Positions 1-5,881 of a DNA stretch of 6,432 bases are shown here, one piece after another; the first letter of the stretch is position 1, and every line of letters begins with the position of its first letter. The stretch spans positions 1-6,432 of the forward strand of contig JAFUQY010000163.1 in the NCBI GenBank assembly GCA_017472105.1, read 5' to 3'. The position numbers were made by a program, and so were the translations under genes. The DNA is from Clostridia bacterium (lineage in GTDB: Bacteria; Bacillota_A; Clostridia; Oscillospirales; CAG-272). A model generated the notes under the pieces. That model was not told where the DNA came from. It saw only the letters and a program-made list of their open reading frames with translations, and ran no database searches.

Positions 1-70
1 CCAGAGCGGACCAGATCAGCGTTTCGTCCCACCCGGCAAAAAGATGGGCGGCTGGATGTGTCTGTGTCAT
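1..70 (-). CDS. GNAT-type N-acetyltransferase, N-terminal fragment (runs off left edge)
   Basis: Only the first 23 codons are present; the gene continues beyond position 1. The peptide begins MTQTHPAAHLFAGWDETLIW and continues with Ser-Ala-Leu. The phrase 'LF-x-GW-x-ETLIWS' resembles, from memory, the start of a clostridial GNAT acetyltransferase family (GNAT_acetyltran type) in which 'GWEDTLIWSCLQG' is a common opening. The ATG at 70-68 is chosen because an AAGGCGG ribosome binding site (78-84) lies 7 nt upstream. The gene is second in a minus-strand transcript starting at the promoter at 269-297, 28 nt after the preceding small ORF. The acetyl-CoA-binding and catalytic parts lie outside the window, so neither substrate nor integrity can be judged. 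The family call rests on about 15 residues. Confidence 0.55.
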   Translation of the reverse strand, partial: MTQTHPAAHLFAGWDETLIWSAL

Positions 71-98
71 GATGACACCGCCTTATTTCAGTGATTTG

Positions 99-231
99 TT
101 ATTCTGCCGACGCCATATCCGCGAGCGTGCGTGCAGTGAGAGCCGTCAGCTTTTCCGCCTGATCGAGCACAGTCTGCGGCATCTTCAGCGAGCAGGTTCC
201 GGCAGTTTCCGCTGTTGATTCCGGTTTTCAT
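99..231 (-). pseudogene. Small ORF with apparent +1-base frameshift just after its start codon
   Basis: A strong AAGGAG site (239-244) lies 7 nt before an ATG at 231-229. Read as written, that ATG opens a 47-residue frame ending at 88 (begins MKTGINSGNC, ends GVGRITNH) with poor coding character. If one A is removed from the AAAA run right after the start (T run at 225-228 on the plus strand), the frame becomes 43 residues: it begins MKPESTAETAGTCSLK, continues MPQTVLDQAEKLTALTARTL, and ends ADMASAE at a TAA (99-101). That frame has more G/C third positions (about 70% over its last 27 codons against about 55% for the as-written frame) and a plausible helical, Glu/Ala/Leu-rich composition. The most likely reading is a small protein gene broken by a one-base indel or a sequencing error. 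Alternatives are initiation at the internal ATG (182-180, no clear ribosome binding site), or the 47-residue frame being real. Function is not recognised. It precedes the acetyltransferase gene on the same transcript. Confidence 0.42.
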
Positions 232-268
232 GGCTGTACTCCTTTTTCCGGCAGAGGGATTTTTTGAA

Positions 269-297
269 ATTATAACATTGTACGGCGGTTTTGTCAA
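269..297 (-). promoter_or_regulatory. Perfect consensus sigma-A promoter for the small ORF-acetyltransferase unit
   Basis: On the minus strand the -35 hexamer TTGACA (292-297) and the -10 hexamer TATAAT (269-274) are both perfect and separated by exactly 17 bp. Transcription would start near 262, giving a leader of about 30 nt before the ATG at 231. This excludes an in-frame upstream ATG at 297, because that codon lies at the -35 box. Confidence 0.85.
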
Positions 298-304
298 ATA
301 GTAT

Positions 305-318
305 CGCGGAATTTCGCG
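305..318. promoter_or_regulatory. Imperfect palindrome in the divergent intergenic region, possible operator
   Basis: CGCGGAATTTCGCG matches its own reverse complement at six of seven base pairs. It lies 8 bp upstream of the minus-strand -35 box and 34 bp upstream of the proposed plus-strand -35 box, a position from which one regulator could act on both promoters. No regulator gene is present in the window and the site matches no operator I can name, so the role is inference. Confidence 0.25.
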
Positions 319-351
319 TTATTTTTTCATTCCGGTAAATTCCCGCATCTA

Positions 352-380
352 TTGCAAAATCCGCGGAACTGTGATAAACT
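352..380 (+). promoter_or_regulatory. Probable promoter of the GH39-like gene
   Basis: TTGCAA (352-357, four of six consensus bases) is followed after 17 bp by TAAACT (375-380, four of six). A TG dinucleotide one base upstream of the -10 makes it an extended -10 element. The start point would be near 387, about 24 nt before the ATG at 411. It is much weaker than the divergent promoter, which would fit a regulated gene. Confidence 0.4.
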
Positions 381-410
381 GAAGAAAAACAGAACAACGG
401 AGGGAATCCC

Positions 411-1754
411 ATGTCATCCGTCAGAATTGATTTTTCGAAACCCGTCGGGAAGATCAAGCCCGTTCACGGCGTCAACAGCGGCCCGCAGACCAAGGTGTTC
501 ACCTACGACGCGTCGGAGCTGTTCCGTGAGATCGGCATCCCGTACTCCAGACTTCACGACACCGAATACCCCTACGGGAGCGGCGAATTTGTCGACATCC
601 ACTGCGTGTTTCCGGATTTCGATGCCGACGAAAACGATCCCGCATCGTACAATTTCGGGCTGACCGACTGCTACATCAAAGACGCGCTCGACGTCGGAAC
701 GGATCTCATCTACCGTCTCGGCGAATCCATAGAGCACGCACCCGTCAAGCGGCACATCCATCCGCCGAAGGATTTTGCGAAATGGGCGCGGATCGCGGAG
801 CACATCATCCGGCATTACAACGAAGGCTGGGCGGGCGGTCACCGGTGGGGCATCCCATACTGGGAAATCTGGAACGAACCCGATCTCGACGTCAATTCCG
901 CAAACAAGAAATGCTGGAGCGGCACGGTCGCGCAGTTCCACGATTTCTTTGAAACGACGGCAAAGCATCTGAAATCCTGCTTCCCGGAGCTGAAAATCGG
1001 AGGACCCGCAATTGCCGGAAAGTACGGCTGGGCATCGGATTTTCTGCACGAAATGAGCCGGCGCGGGGTTGGACTGGACTTTTTCTCGTGGCACCGCTAT
1101 ACCGGAAATCCCGCTGATCTTGGGGATGCGGCTGACCGTTACCGCGCGCTCATGGACGAATGCGGTTACCGCGATGCCGAAATGCTCCTTGACGAGTGGA
1201 ATTACATGGAAAACTGGGGAAATCAGCCGGAATCGTTCCGCAGGCTGGTCGGAATCCGCGGAGCCGCGTTCTGTGCCGCAAGCCTGATTGTGATGCAGAA
1301 GTCCCCTGTTGACGCCGCTGCATATTTTGAAGCCGACGTCATCAAGGAGTGGTGCGGCCTGTTTGAAGTGGAAGACATGGCGATCGATTCCCTGGCAAGC
1401 AGCCGTCGTCAGGGCAAGCTGAAACCGCGCAAGCCGTTCGTGTCGTTCCGGGAGTTCGGCAGACTGTACAGAATCGGCACGGAAGTTTTCAGCGAAAGTG
1501 ACAACGGAAACATGCATGTCTGCGCCGCCGCGAATGCAGCCGAAGCCGCCGCACTCATCGCCGTACGGGACATCGATGCCGGATTCTGCGAAATCACCCT
1601 CACCGGACTCGGACCTGACACCCGCTTCACGGTCATCAAAACCGATCAGAACGGCACGGATATCCCCGTCGGAACCTTCGCAAGCACCGGCGGCACCATG
1701 ACCCTGACCCTCCCGTTCGACGGTGACAGCGTTATTGCACTGCATAATGCATAA
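411..1754 (+). CDS. GH39-like glycoside hydrolase (beta-xylosidase type), cytoplasmic
   Basis: A 447-residue clan-A type (beta/alpha)8 glycosidase, most like family 39 retaining beta-xylosidases. The N-terminal barrel carries 'PVHGVNSGP' (residues 17-25) and 'RLHD' (47-50), typical of GH39. The acid/base motif is WEIWNEPD (151-158) with Glu156, and the nucleophile motif is LLDEWNY (259-265) with Glu262. 'FFSWHRY' (224-230) sits between them as expected. Residues from about 345 to 447 form a beta-rich C-terminal domain ending in 'DGDSVIAL'. There is no signal peptide or membrane segment, so it should act inside the cell on imported xylosides or other short glycosides. A GGAGGG site (399-404) 6 nt upstream supports this start. 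The last residues, HNA, and the stop are encoded by the inverted repeat at 1743-1810. It is convergent with the glycyl radical operon. Catalytic class is fairly sure; exact substrate (xylose, arabinose or another sugar) is open. Confidence 0.82.
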   Translation: MSSVRIDFSKPVGKIKPVHGVNSGPQTKVFTYDASELFREIGIPYSRLHDTEYPYGSGEFVDIHCVFPDFDADENDPASYNFGLTDCYIKDALDVGTDLIYRLGESIEHAPVKRHIHPPKDFAKWARIAEHIIRHYNEGWAGGHRWGIPYWEIWNEPDLDVNSANKKCWSGTVAQFHDFFETTAKHLKSCFPELKIGGPAIAGKYGWASDFLHEMSRRGVGLDFFSWHRYTGNPADLGDAADRYRALMDECGYRDAEMLLDEWNYMENWGNQPESFRRLVGIRGAAFCAASLIVMQKSPVDAAAYFEADVIKEWCGLFEVEDMAIDSLASSRRQGKLKPRKPFVSFREFGRLYRIGTEVFSESDNGNMHVCAAANAAEAAALIAVRDIDAGFCEITLTGLGPDTRFTVIKTDQNGTDIPVGTFASTGGTMTLTLPFDGDSVIALHNA

Positions 1755-1818
1755 TGAAAAGCCTGTACGTCTGTAAATGGACATACGGGCTTTTTTCATT
1801 GTGCATTATGAATTATGA
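1743..1818. repeat. Heptamer-based inverted repeat shared by the ends of two convergent genes
   Basis: The left arm (1743-1756) is two tandem CATAATG heptamers. The right arm (1797-1810) is its reverse complement at 13 of 14 positions and is followed by a further ATTATGA unit (the two ATTATGA copies are 1805-1811 and 1812-1818). The terminator hairpin at 1758-1793 lies between the arms, so the whole 1743-1810 segment can fold into one long stem. The left arm encodes His-Asn-Ala-stop of the hydrolase. The right arm and its extension encode the stop and terminal His-Asn-Ser of the activase. The structure looks like a small dispersed intergenic repeat rather than chance, but copy number elsewhere in the genome cannot be seen here. 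Confidence 0.72.
1758..1796 (+). terminator. Rho-independent terminator, probably bidirectional
   Basis: The arms at 1758-1771 and 1780-1793 pair over 14 positions with one G-T wobble and one C-A mismatch around an 8-nt loop. On the plus strand a run of six T (1791-1796) follows the GC-rich part, ending transcription of the hydrolase gene just after its stop. Read on the minus strand the same hairpin is followed by four T, so it may also end the glycyl radical operon, less efficiently. Confidence 0.8.
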
Positions 1819-2573
1819 ATTGCTTCAAGCGCTGCTTTTTTGCTTTCACCGATTGTGTGATACGCAAGCAGCTCGTGCGGGAGATTCCGTGCGGCGCAGT
1901 AGGCTTGGATTCGCTCCAGTTCATCGCCGTCGTTGTAACTGGGAATCACGGGCGTGCGGATGATGATCTGCTTTCCCGTGCCGATCAGACGGTCGAGGTT
2001 TTCGAGAATCAGGCGGTTTCCGGCTCCCGTTCCGGCTTTGTGGAGTTTGGGATCGAGCGCTTTGATGTCGTAGAGAAAGCAGTCCGCGTACGGGAGAATT
2101 TTCTCAAAACTGCTCCACGGCACGTTTCCTGCGGTGTCAATCGCGGCGGAGATTCCGTTTTTCTGACACATTGCCGCCAGAGATGCGATGAAATCCGGGT
2201 ACAGCATGCATTCGCCGCCCGAGAAGGTCACGCCGCCGCCGGTCGCATCGTAGTAATCCCTGTCCGCCGCGATGACTGTGTATAGTTCTTCGGCTGTGTA
2301 CTGCCGTCCGTAGAGCTTTCTCGCCTCAGCCGGGCAGTTTTCGGCGCATTTTCCGCAGAGTTCGCAGGAGTTCCCGTGTTCGCAGACCGTCCGGCAGACA
2401 CCGCATCCGATGCATTTTTCCGTCAGCAGACCGAGCTGTGCGCGCGGGGACTTGCTTTCGGGATTGTGGCACCAGCGGCAGTCGAGATTGCATCCCTTGA
2501 AGAACACAGCCGTGCGGATGCCGGGACCGTCCACGGTGGAGGTGCGCTTGATGTCAAAAACGAGCGGTGTCAT
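1806..2573 (-). CDS. Glycyl radical enzyme activating protein (radical SAM, ferredoxin-domain type)
   Basis: A 255-residue activase that would use S-adenosylmethionine and a [4Fe-4S] cluster to abstract hydrogen from the partner's Gly718. The start 'STVDGPGIRTAVFFKGC' is classic for this family. The radical SAM motif is C28-x3-C32-x2-C35 with Trp34 and His36, and the SAM-binding GGE motif is TFSGGE (116-121). Between them are two CX2CX2CX3C sets (C54, C57, C60, C64 and C70, C73, C76, C80), which should bind two extra [4Fe-4S] clusters; this class is found with non-pyruvate glycyl radical enzymes. The two sets are only five residues apart, a compact arrangement. The end, 'ELLAYHTIGESKKAALEAIH' then Asn-Ser, seems shorter than usual and is encoded by the intergenic repeat. 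The ATG overlaps the reductase stop as ATGA with no clear ribosome binding site, implying translational coupling. It is last in the operon and almost certainly serves the glycyl radical enzyme encoded upstream. Confidence 0.93.
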   Translation of the reverse strand: MTPLVFDIKRTSTVDGPGIRTAVFFKGCNLDCRWCHNPESKSPRAQLGLLTEKCIGCGVCRTVCEHGNSCELCGKCAENCPAEARKLYGRQYTAEELYTVIAADRDYYDATGGGVTFSGGECMLYPDFIASLAAMCQKNGISAAIDTAGNVPWSSFEKILPYADCFLYDIKALDPKLHKAGTGAGNRLILENLDRLIGTGKQIIIRTPVIPSYNDGDELERIQAYCAARNLPHELLAYHTIGESKKAALEAIHNS

Positions 2574-3505
2574 GCGTTTGTGAGAATTGCCATTTCCTCA
2601 TCGGTGAGCGTGATGTCAGCACCGGAGCAGTTGTCGATGAAGTGGTGGAGCTTGGACGAAGAGAACAGCGGAATCACGCGCGGGAATCCCTTCATGCGGT
2701 GCGCATTGCACATCCATGCCACAGCGAGCGCACTGCCGGAGACGCCTTTTTCCTTCGCCATATTCACGAGGGTATCGTACCGTGCGCCGCCGATGTAGTT
2801 GTCGGGAATGCGGGAGGCGTCTTCGTAGGCACCGCGGAGCAGGCAGGAGTACGCCACAAGCGGGATATCCTTGTCTTCCAGATAGCGCAGGCGTTCGCGT
2901 CCGACGTTTTCGTTGAAGATGTAGTTCGGCTTGAGATCGAGACGGCAGTTGAGGTAGGAGAACCGCTGCTGCATCACGGTGTAGGGCGTGCATCCCTTGT
3001 CCCGTGCGGTGAAGTTGAACTCCGTGAACCGCCATGTGTCGTAGTTGCTTCCGCCGAGGTGACGGACCTTGCCCTTTTTCACGAGGGAGTCAAACGCTTC
3101 GATGGTTTCCTCCATGGGTGTGTCCGCGTCGTCGGTGTGCGCGTAGTAGAGGTCGATGTAGTCCGTCTGGAGCTTGCGGAGGCTCTCGTCGCACCAGTAT
3201 TCGATCTGTTCACGCTTCAGACCGGCACCCGCGCCCTTGCGGTCAAAGCCGACCTTGGTTGCAATCACAACCTTGTCGCGGCATCCGCGGTCATGCATCC
3301 ACTGACCAAGCAGAGTTTCGCTCTCGTCGCCCGTGCCGATCCAGTGCGCGTAGTTGTTGGAGGTGTCGATGAAGTTGCCGCCCAGATCAAGGAACGCGTC
3401 GAGGATTGCGTATGCGTCATCCTTCGGGGTCGTCGAGCCGAACATCATGGCGCCGAGGCAGACAGGGGACACGGAAAGTCCGTTCTTTAAAGTGATGTTT
3501 TTCAT
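2570..3505 (-). CDS. Aldo/keto reductase
   Basis: A 311-residue NAD(P)H-dependent aldo/keto reductase of normal length, cytoplasmic, covering the whole TIM barrel. It opens with 'LSVSPVCLGAMMFG' (10-23). The catalytic tetrad is visible as Asp47 (FIDTSNNY), Tyr52, Lys84 (IATKVGF) and His123 (DLYYAHTDD). 'KKGKVRHLGGSNYD' (143-156) and the late 'IPLFSSSKLHH' stretch (278-288) are the expected substrate- and cofactor-side elements. An AAAGG site 7 nt upstream of the ATG supports the start. It begins 14 nt after the glycyl radical enzyme gene and overlaps the activase start by 4 nt, so the three are one operon. A reasonable inference is that it reduces the aldehyde or ketone released by the radical enzyme, or prepares that enzyme's substrate. 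The family is too broad in substrate range to name one. Confidence 0.9.
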   Translation of the reverse strand: MKNITLKNGLSVSPVCLGAMMFGSTTPKDDAYAILDAFLDLGGNFIDTSNNYAHWIGTGDESETLLGQWMHDRGCRDKVVIATKVGFDRKGAGAGLKREQIEYWCDESLRKLQTDYIDLYYAHTDDADTPMEETIEAFDSLVKKGKVRHLGGSNYDTWRFTEFNFTARDKGCTPYTVMQQRFSYLNCRLDLKPNYIFNENVGRERLRYLEDKDIPLVAYSCLLRGAYEDASRIPDNYIGGARYDTLVNMAKEKGVSGSALAVAWMCNAHRMKGFPRVIPLFSSSKLHHFIDNCSGADITLTDEEMAILTNA

Positions 3506-3519
3506 GTTGAAACCTTTCT

Positions 3520-5739
3520 TTATTTCAGGCGTTCGATGATATCGTCCTGTAATGTTTTCGTAATATCCACAAACACGCCGCTGTATCCGGTGACGCGGAC
3601 GCGCAGATCCCGGTGGAGATGGGGATTTTTCTGTGCATCGATGAGATCGTCCGCGCTGACGGAGGTGACCTGTGCGTGCAGACCGCCGCGGTTGAGGTAG
3701 ACGGCAAGCATCGCCGCGAACATGGTGTGCCCGCTCTCGCCTTCAAACTGCTTCGGGTCGACGTCGAGATTCAAGGCACCCGAGAGATACCCGTCGTCCG
3801 GGATGTGCAGCATGGAGTTGAACATCGCGGTCAGACCGTTCGTGCAGGAGCCGTTTGCGGGACGGGAATTCTGCGTGAACGCGGTTCCGGCAAGGCGTCC
3901 GTCGGGAGTTGCGCCGTATTTCAAGCCGTTTTTCAGATGCCATGTATCGCTTTGCAGGCAGGGAACAAGGAAGTACCCGTCGCTCTCGAGATATTTTCTG
4001 CCGCGCTTTCTCGTGATTTCCGCCATCATGCCCGCCAGCCGCGCAACGTGTGCATTGGAGTACGCGTCGTCACTGCCGTATTTCGGAACACCGCGGCACA
4101 TGGCGAGAATCTGCTCATGACCCTCGAAATTGTCCGCAACGGCATCCAGGAGCTCGCCGATGGTCAGCTTCTTTTCGCGGAAGCAGAGGGCATCGACGAC
4201 GGCAAAGCAGTCACAGAGCGTACCGAACATCTGGAAGGACTGGAGCGTGAAGATGTATTTCGCACATGCCGAGAAGCATTCGCCGCGTTCGATGGGCGCT
4301 TTTGTGAAACAGTCGGTGAAATTCGAAACATTCCACGGCTTTCTGCGGCGGACGCGGAGCTCCTGAATGCCTTTTTCTACTTTCTGTGAAATAAAATCAT
4401 CCATGAACTGTTCGTATTCCCGGTAAATCACTTCCAGTGTCACGTCGGGATCGTCGCGGTGATTTTTGAGGAAATTCACGAACACATCCGGCCATCCGCT
4501 GCCGGGAATCCGGATGTAGGTGTTGCGGATTTTATCCATTTCCTCCTTCGATTCAAACACGCCGAAATTGAGGGAGGACGGTGCGCCGTGAAGCCAGAAG
4601 CTTTCAGAGCTGGGAGAGGGCCAGTTGCATCCGAAGTGGTGGTAATTCTGAAAATCCTCTTCGGGAAGTCCGAGCGCGCGGTAGGTTTTCTTGCTGTTGG
4701 CGTCGTTGTAGATCATCAGGGACGAGGACGCCAGTGCCTTTCCGGTCAGGGTGCGCCAAAGCTCAGGATACGCCGTGTTCATGCCGGGAGCGTAGTAGAA
4801 GACCACGACCGGATTCTTGAACGCGGGCTGGATGCATTCGGCGAAGAGGGAAGTCAGCTCGTTGACGGTGTAATTGCCGTCGATGTCCGTTCCGCCGAGC
4901 AGGAGATACTGCGGCGCATCGAAGTTGAAGATCCGCTGGAACGTCGTGGAGTTAGTATTGTCCCCGAGCTGGTGTTCGCCGCGGCCCATGTTCAGATTGT
5001 GCTTGCAGTAGTAGTCGGTGATGAGATCCGCTGCGTCCCCGCGTGTGATGCGTCCGGCGTCGAGGTCAGCCTTGTACAGGGGATAGAGCAGCTTGTCCAT
5101 GCGCCCGAGTGTGAGCGTCGGATTTGCGGTGACGTACGAGCAGTCGATGAGGGTGATGATCCACAGAAGCTGGAGCCCAGTGCGGAAATCCGCCGGCTTT
5201 TCAGTTGCGGCCTTGCGGAGCGTGACGGCAAGATCGGTCATTCCGCGTTCGTCAGCGGCATCGGCATAACGGAGCATGTACCGCTGAATGGCTTCGTAAA
5301 CCCGGATGAGGCTTGCCAGAAATCTGCGGCGGCCGTCGTCGGTCTTCTGTTCCATGGATGCGCGGGCTTTTTCGATCAGACCCGGCAGACCGTATTCCAT
5401 GACCATTTCCCAGTCATAGGAGCAGTGACCGGAGCCGATGATCGGACCACGGTACGGAGAACGCGGACTTTTTTGCAGTTCGGCAAATTTCGCTTCTTCT
5501 TCCTCGGTCAGCTCGCGCTCCACGGAACGGCCTGCAATGAGGTCGTAATCCTCCAGCGGCACGGAGACGCGGTCGAGAATGGCGGAGATGGCATCGGCGA
5601 AGCTCGCGGGCTGGAACGGGTCCCATTCGCCCTGCATCAGATCGTAGGAGATCAGAATCCGTTCCGCGTCTGCGGCGAGCATGGGTCTCTCGGTCAGAGC
5701 GGTCACGGCTTCCTGTATATTTTTGTCAAGTCGGTTCAT
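3520..5739 (-). CDS. Glycyl radical enzyme of unassigned function (PFL-like fold, G-C-N-W active-site motif)
   Basis: A 739-residue member of the pyruvate formate-lyase-like superfamily; it generates a thiyl radical to start C-C or C-X bond chemistry in the absence of oxygen. The PFL-type domain runs from the N-terminus ('GHCSYDWEMVMEYGLPGLIE', 104-123) to about residue 620. The C-terminal glycyl radical domain has 'GGLHAQVTSVSADDLIDAQK' (685-704) and the radical loop RVRVTGYSG (713-721) with Gly718. The catalytic Cys is Cys371 in 'YHHFGCNWPSPSSE' (366-379), preceded by 'SSLMIYND' (339-346), which aligns with the usual 'QPALFND'. The general base Glu two residues after the Cys, present in the glycerol, diol, choline and hydroxyproline enzymes (GCVEP), is Trp373 here. 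The double Cys of pyruvate formate-lyase is also absent, so it is not PflB. There is no N-terminal microcompartment-targeting extension and no shell gene nearby. An AAAGG site 9 nt upstream supports the start. First gene of an operon with the reductase and activase. Fold and radical mechanism are secure; the reaction is not. Confidence 0.93.
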   Translation of the reverse strand: MNRLDKNIQEAVTALTERPMLAADAERILISYDLMQGEWDPFQPASFADAISAILDRVSVPLEDYDLIAGRSVERELTEEEEAKFAELQKSPRSPYRGPIIGSGHCSYDWEMVMEYGLPGLIEKARASMEQKTDDGRRRFLASLIRVYEAIQRYMLRYADAADERGMTDLAVTLRKAATEKPADFRTGLQLLWIITLIDCSYVTANPTLTLGRMDKLLYPLYKADLDAGRITRGDAADLITDYYCKHNLNMGRGEHQLGDNTNSTTFQRIFNFDAPQYLLLGGTDIDGNYTVNELTSLFAECIQPAFKNPVVVFYYAPGMNTAYPELWRTLTGKALASSSLMIYNDANSKKTYRALGLPEEDFQNYHHFGCNWPSPSSESFWLHGAPSSLNFGVFESKEEMDKIRNTYIRIPGSGWPDVFVNFLKNHRDDPDVTLEVIYREYEQFMDDFISQKVEKGIQELRVRRRKPWNVSNFTDCFTKAPIERGECFSACAKYIFTLQSFQMFGTLCDCFAVVDALCFREKKLTIGELLDAVADNFEGHEQILAMCRGVPKYGSDDAYSNAHVARLAGMMAEITRKRGRKYLESDGYFLVPCLQSDTWHLKNGLKYGATPDGRLAGTAFTQNSRPANGSCTNGLTAMFNSMLHIPDDGYLSGALNLDVDPKQFEGESGHTMFAAMLAVYLNRGGLHAQVTSVSADDLIDAQKNPHLHRDLRVRVTGYSGVFVDITKTLQDDIIERLK

Positions 5740-5772
5740 GGCTGATATCCTTTCGCGTGGATTTCTGGCTTC

Positions 5773-5808
5773 ATTTTAGCACAAAACACCGGAAAATGGA
5801 ATGCATTC
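5773..5808 (-). promoter_or_regulatory. Promoter region of the glycyl radical operon with palindrome over the -35
   Basis: On the minus strand an extended -10 element, TG-C-TAAAAT (-10 at 5773-5778, TG at 5780-5781), lies 34 bp before the ATG. No good -35 hexamer is found at 16-18 bp. Instead a perfect 10-bp palindrome, GAATGCATTC (5799-5808), overlaps the -35 position (about 5796-5801) and is flanked by direct repeats of GGAAAAT (5791-5797 and 5810-5816). The DNA just upstream (5811-5835) is very AT-rich. A poor -35 with an overlapping symmetrical site suggests activator- or repressor-controlled expression; this is inference. Confidence 0.45.
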
Positions 5809-5840
5809 TGGAAAATTTATATAAAATATTTATCAAAACG

Positions 5841-5878
5841 CACAAAGAAAACCGCCTTACCGGAAGATAAGACGGCTT
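5841..5878 (-). terminator. Rho-independent terminator of the membrane protein gene
   Basis: On the minus strand, arms at 5868-5878 and 5849-5859 form an 11-bp stem with two G-T wobbles and an 8-nt loop, followed by TTTTCTTT. It begins 3 nt after the stop codon at 5882 and separates the membrane protein gene from the glycyl radical operon promoter. Confidence 0.8.
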
Positions 5879-5881
5879 GGG

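Noticed and set aside
88..297. 69-residue frame starting at an ATG at 297 on the minus strand
   Set aside because: Its first codons lie in the -35 and -10 boxes of the promoter at 269-297, upstream of the expected transcript start, so at most the part from the ATG at 231 could be translated.
414..1799. 461-codon open frame on the minus strand opposite the GH39-like gene
   Set aside because: It is a codon-phase shadow of the real gene: it has no recognisable domain, while the plus-strand frame has both GH39 catalytic motifs and a good ribosome binding site.
2567..3490. 307-codon open frame on the plus strand opposite the aldo/keto reductase
   Set aside because: Antisense shadow rich in Val, Glu and Arg with no motif; the reductase frame has the full catalytic tetrad.
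3520..5739. Pyruvate formate-lyase (pflB) or glycerol/propanediol/choline lyase as the name of the radical enzyme
   Set aside because: The adjacent Cys pair of pyruvate formate-lyase and the C-x-E motif of the dehydratases and choline lyase are both missing, so a specific name would be unsupported.
1806..5739. Bacterial microcompartment locus
   Set aside because: No shell proteins are present and the radical enzyme has no N-terminal targeting extension.
4459..5745. 428-codon open frame on the plus strand opposite the radical enzyme gene
   Set aside because: Antisense shadow with no domain or ribosome binding site; the minus-strand frame is an unmistakable glycyl radical enzyme.
5811..5840. 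TTGATA and TATAAA elements in the AT-rich stretch as an alternative operon promoter
   Set aside because: The spacing between them is about 9 bp, far too short; the extended -10 at 5773-5778 is better.
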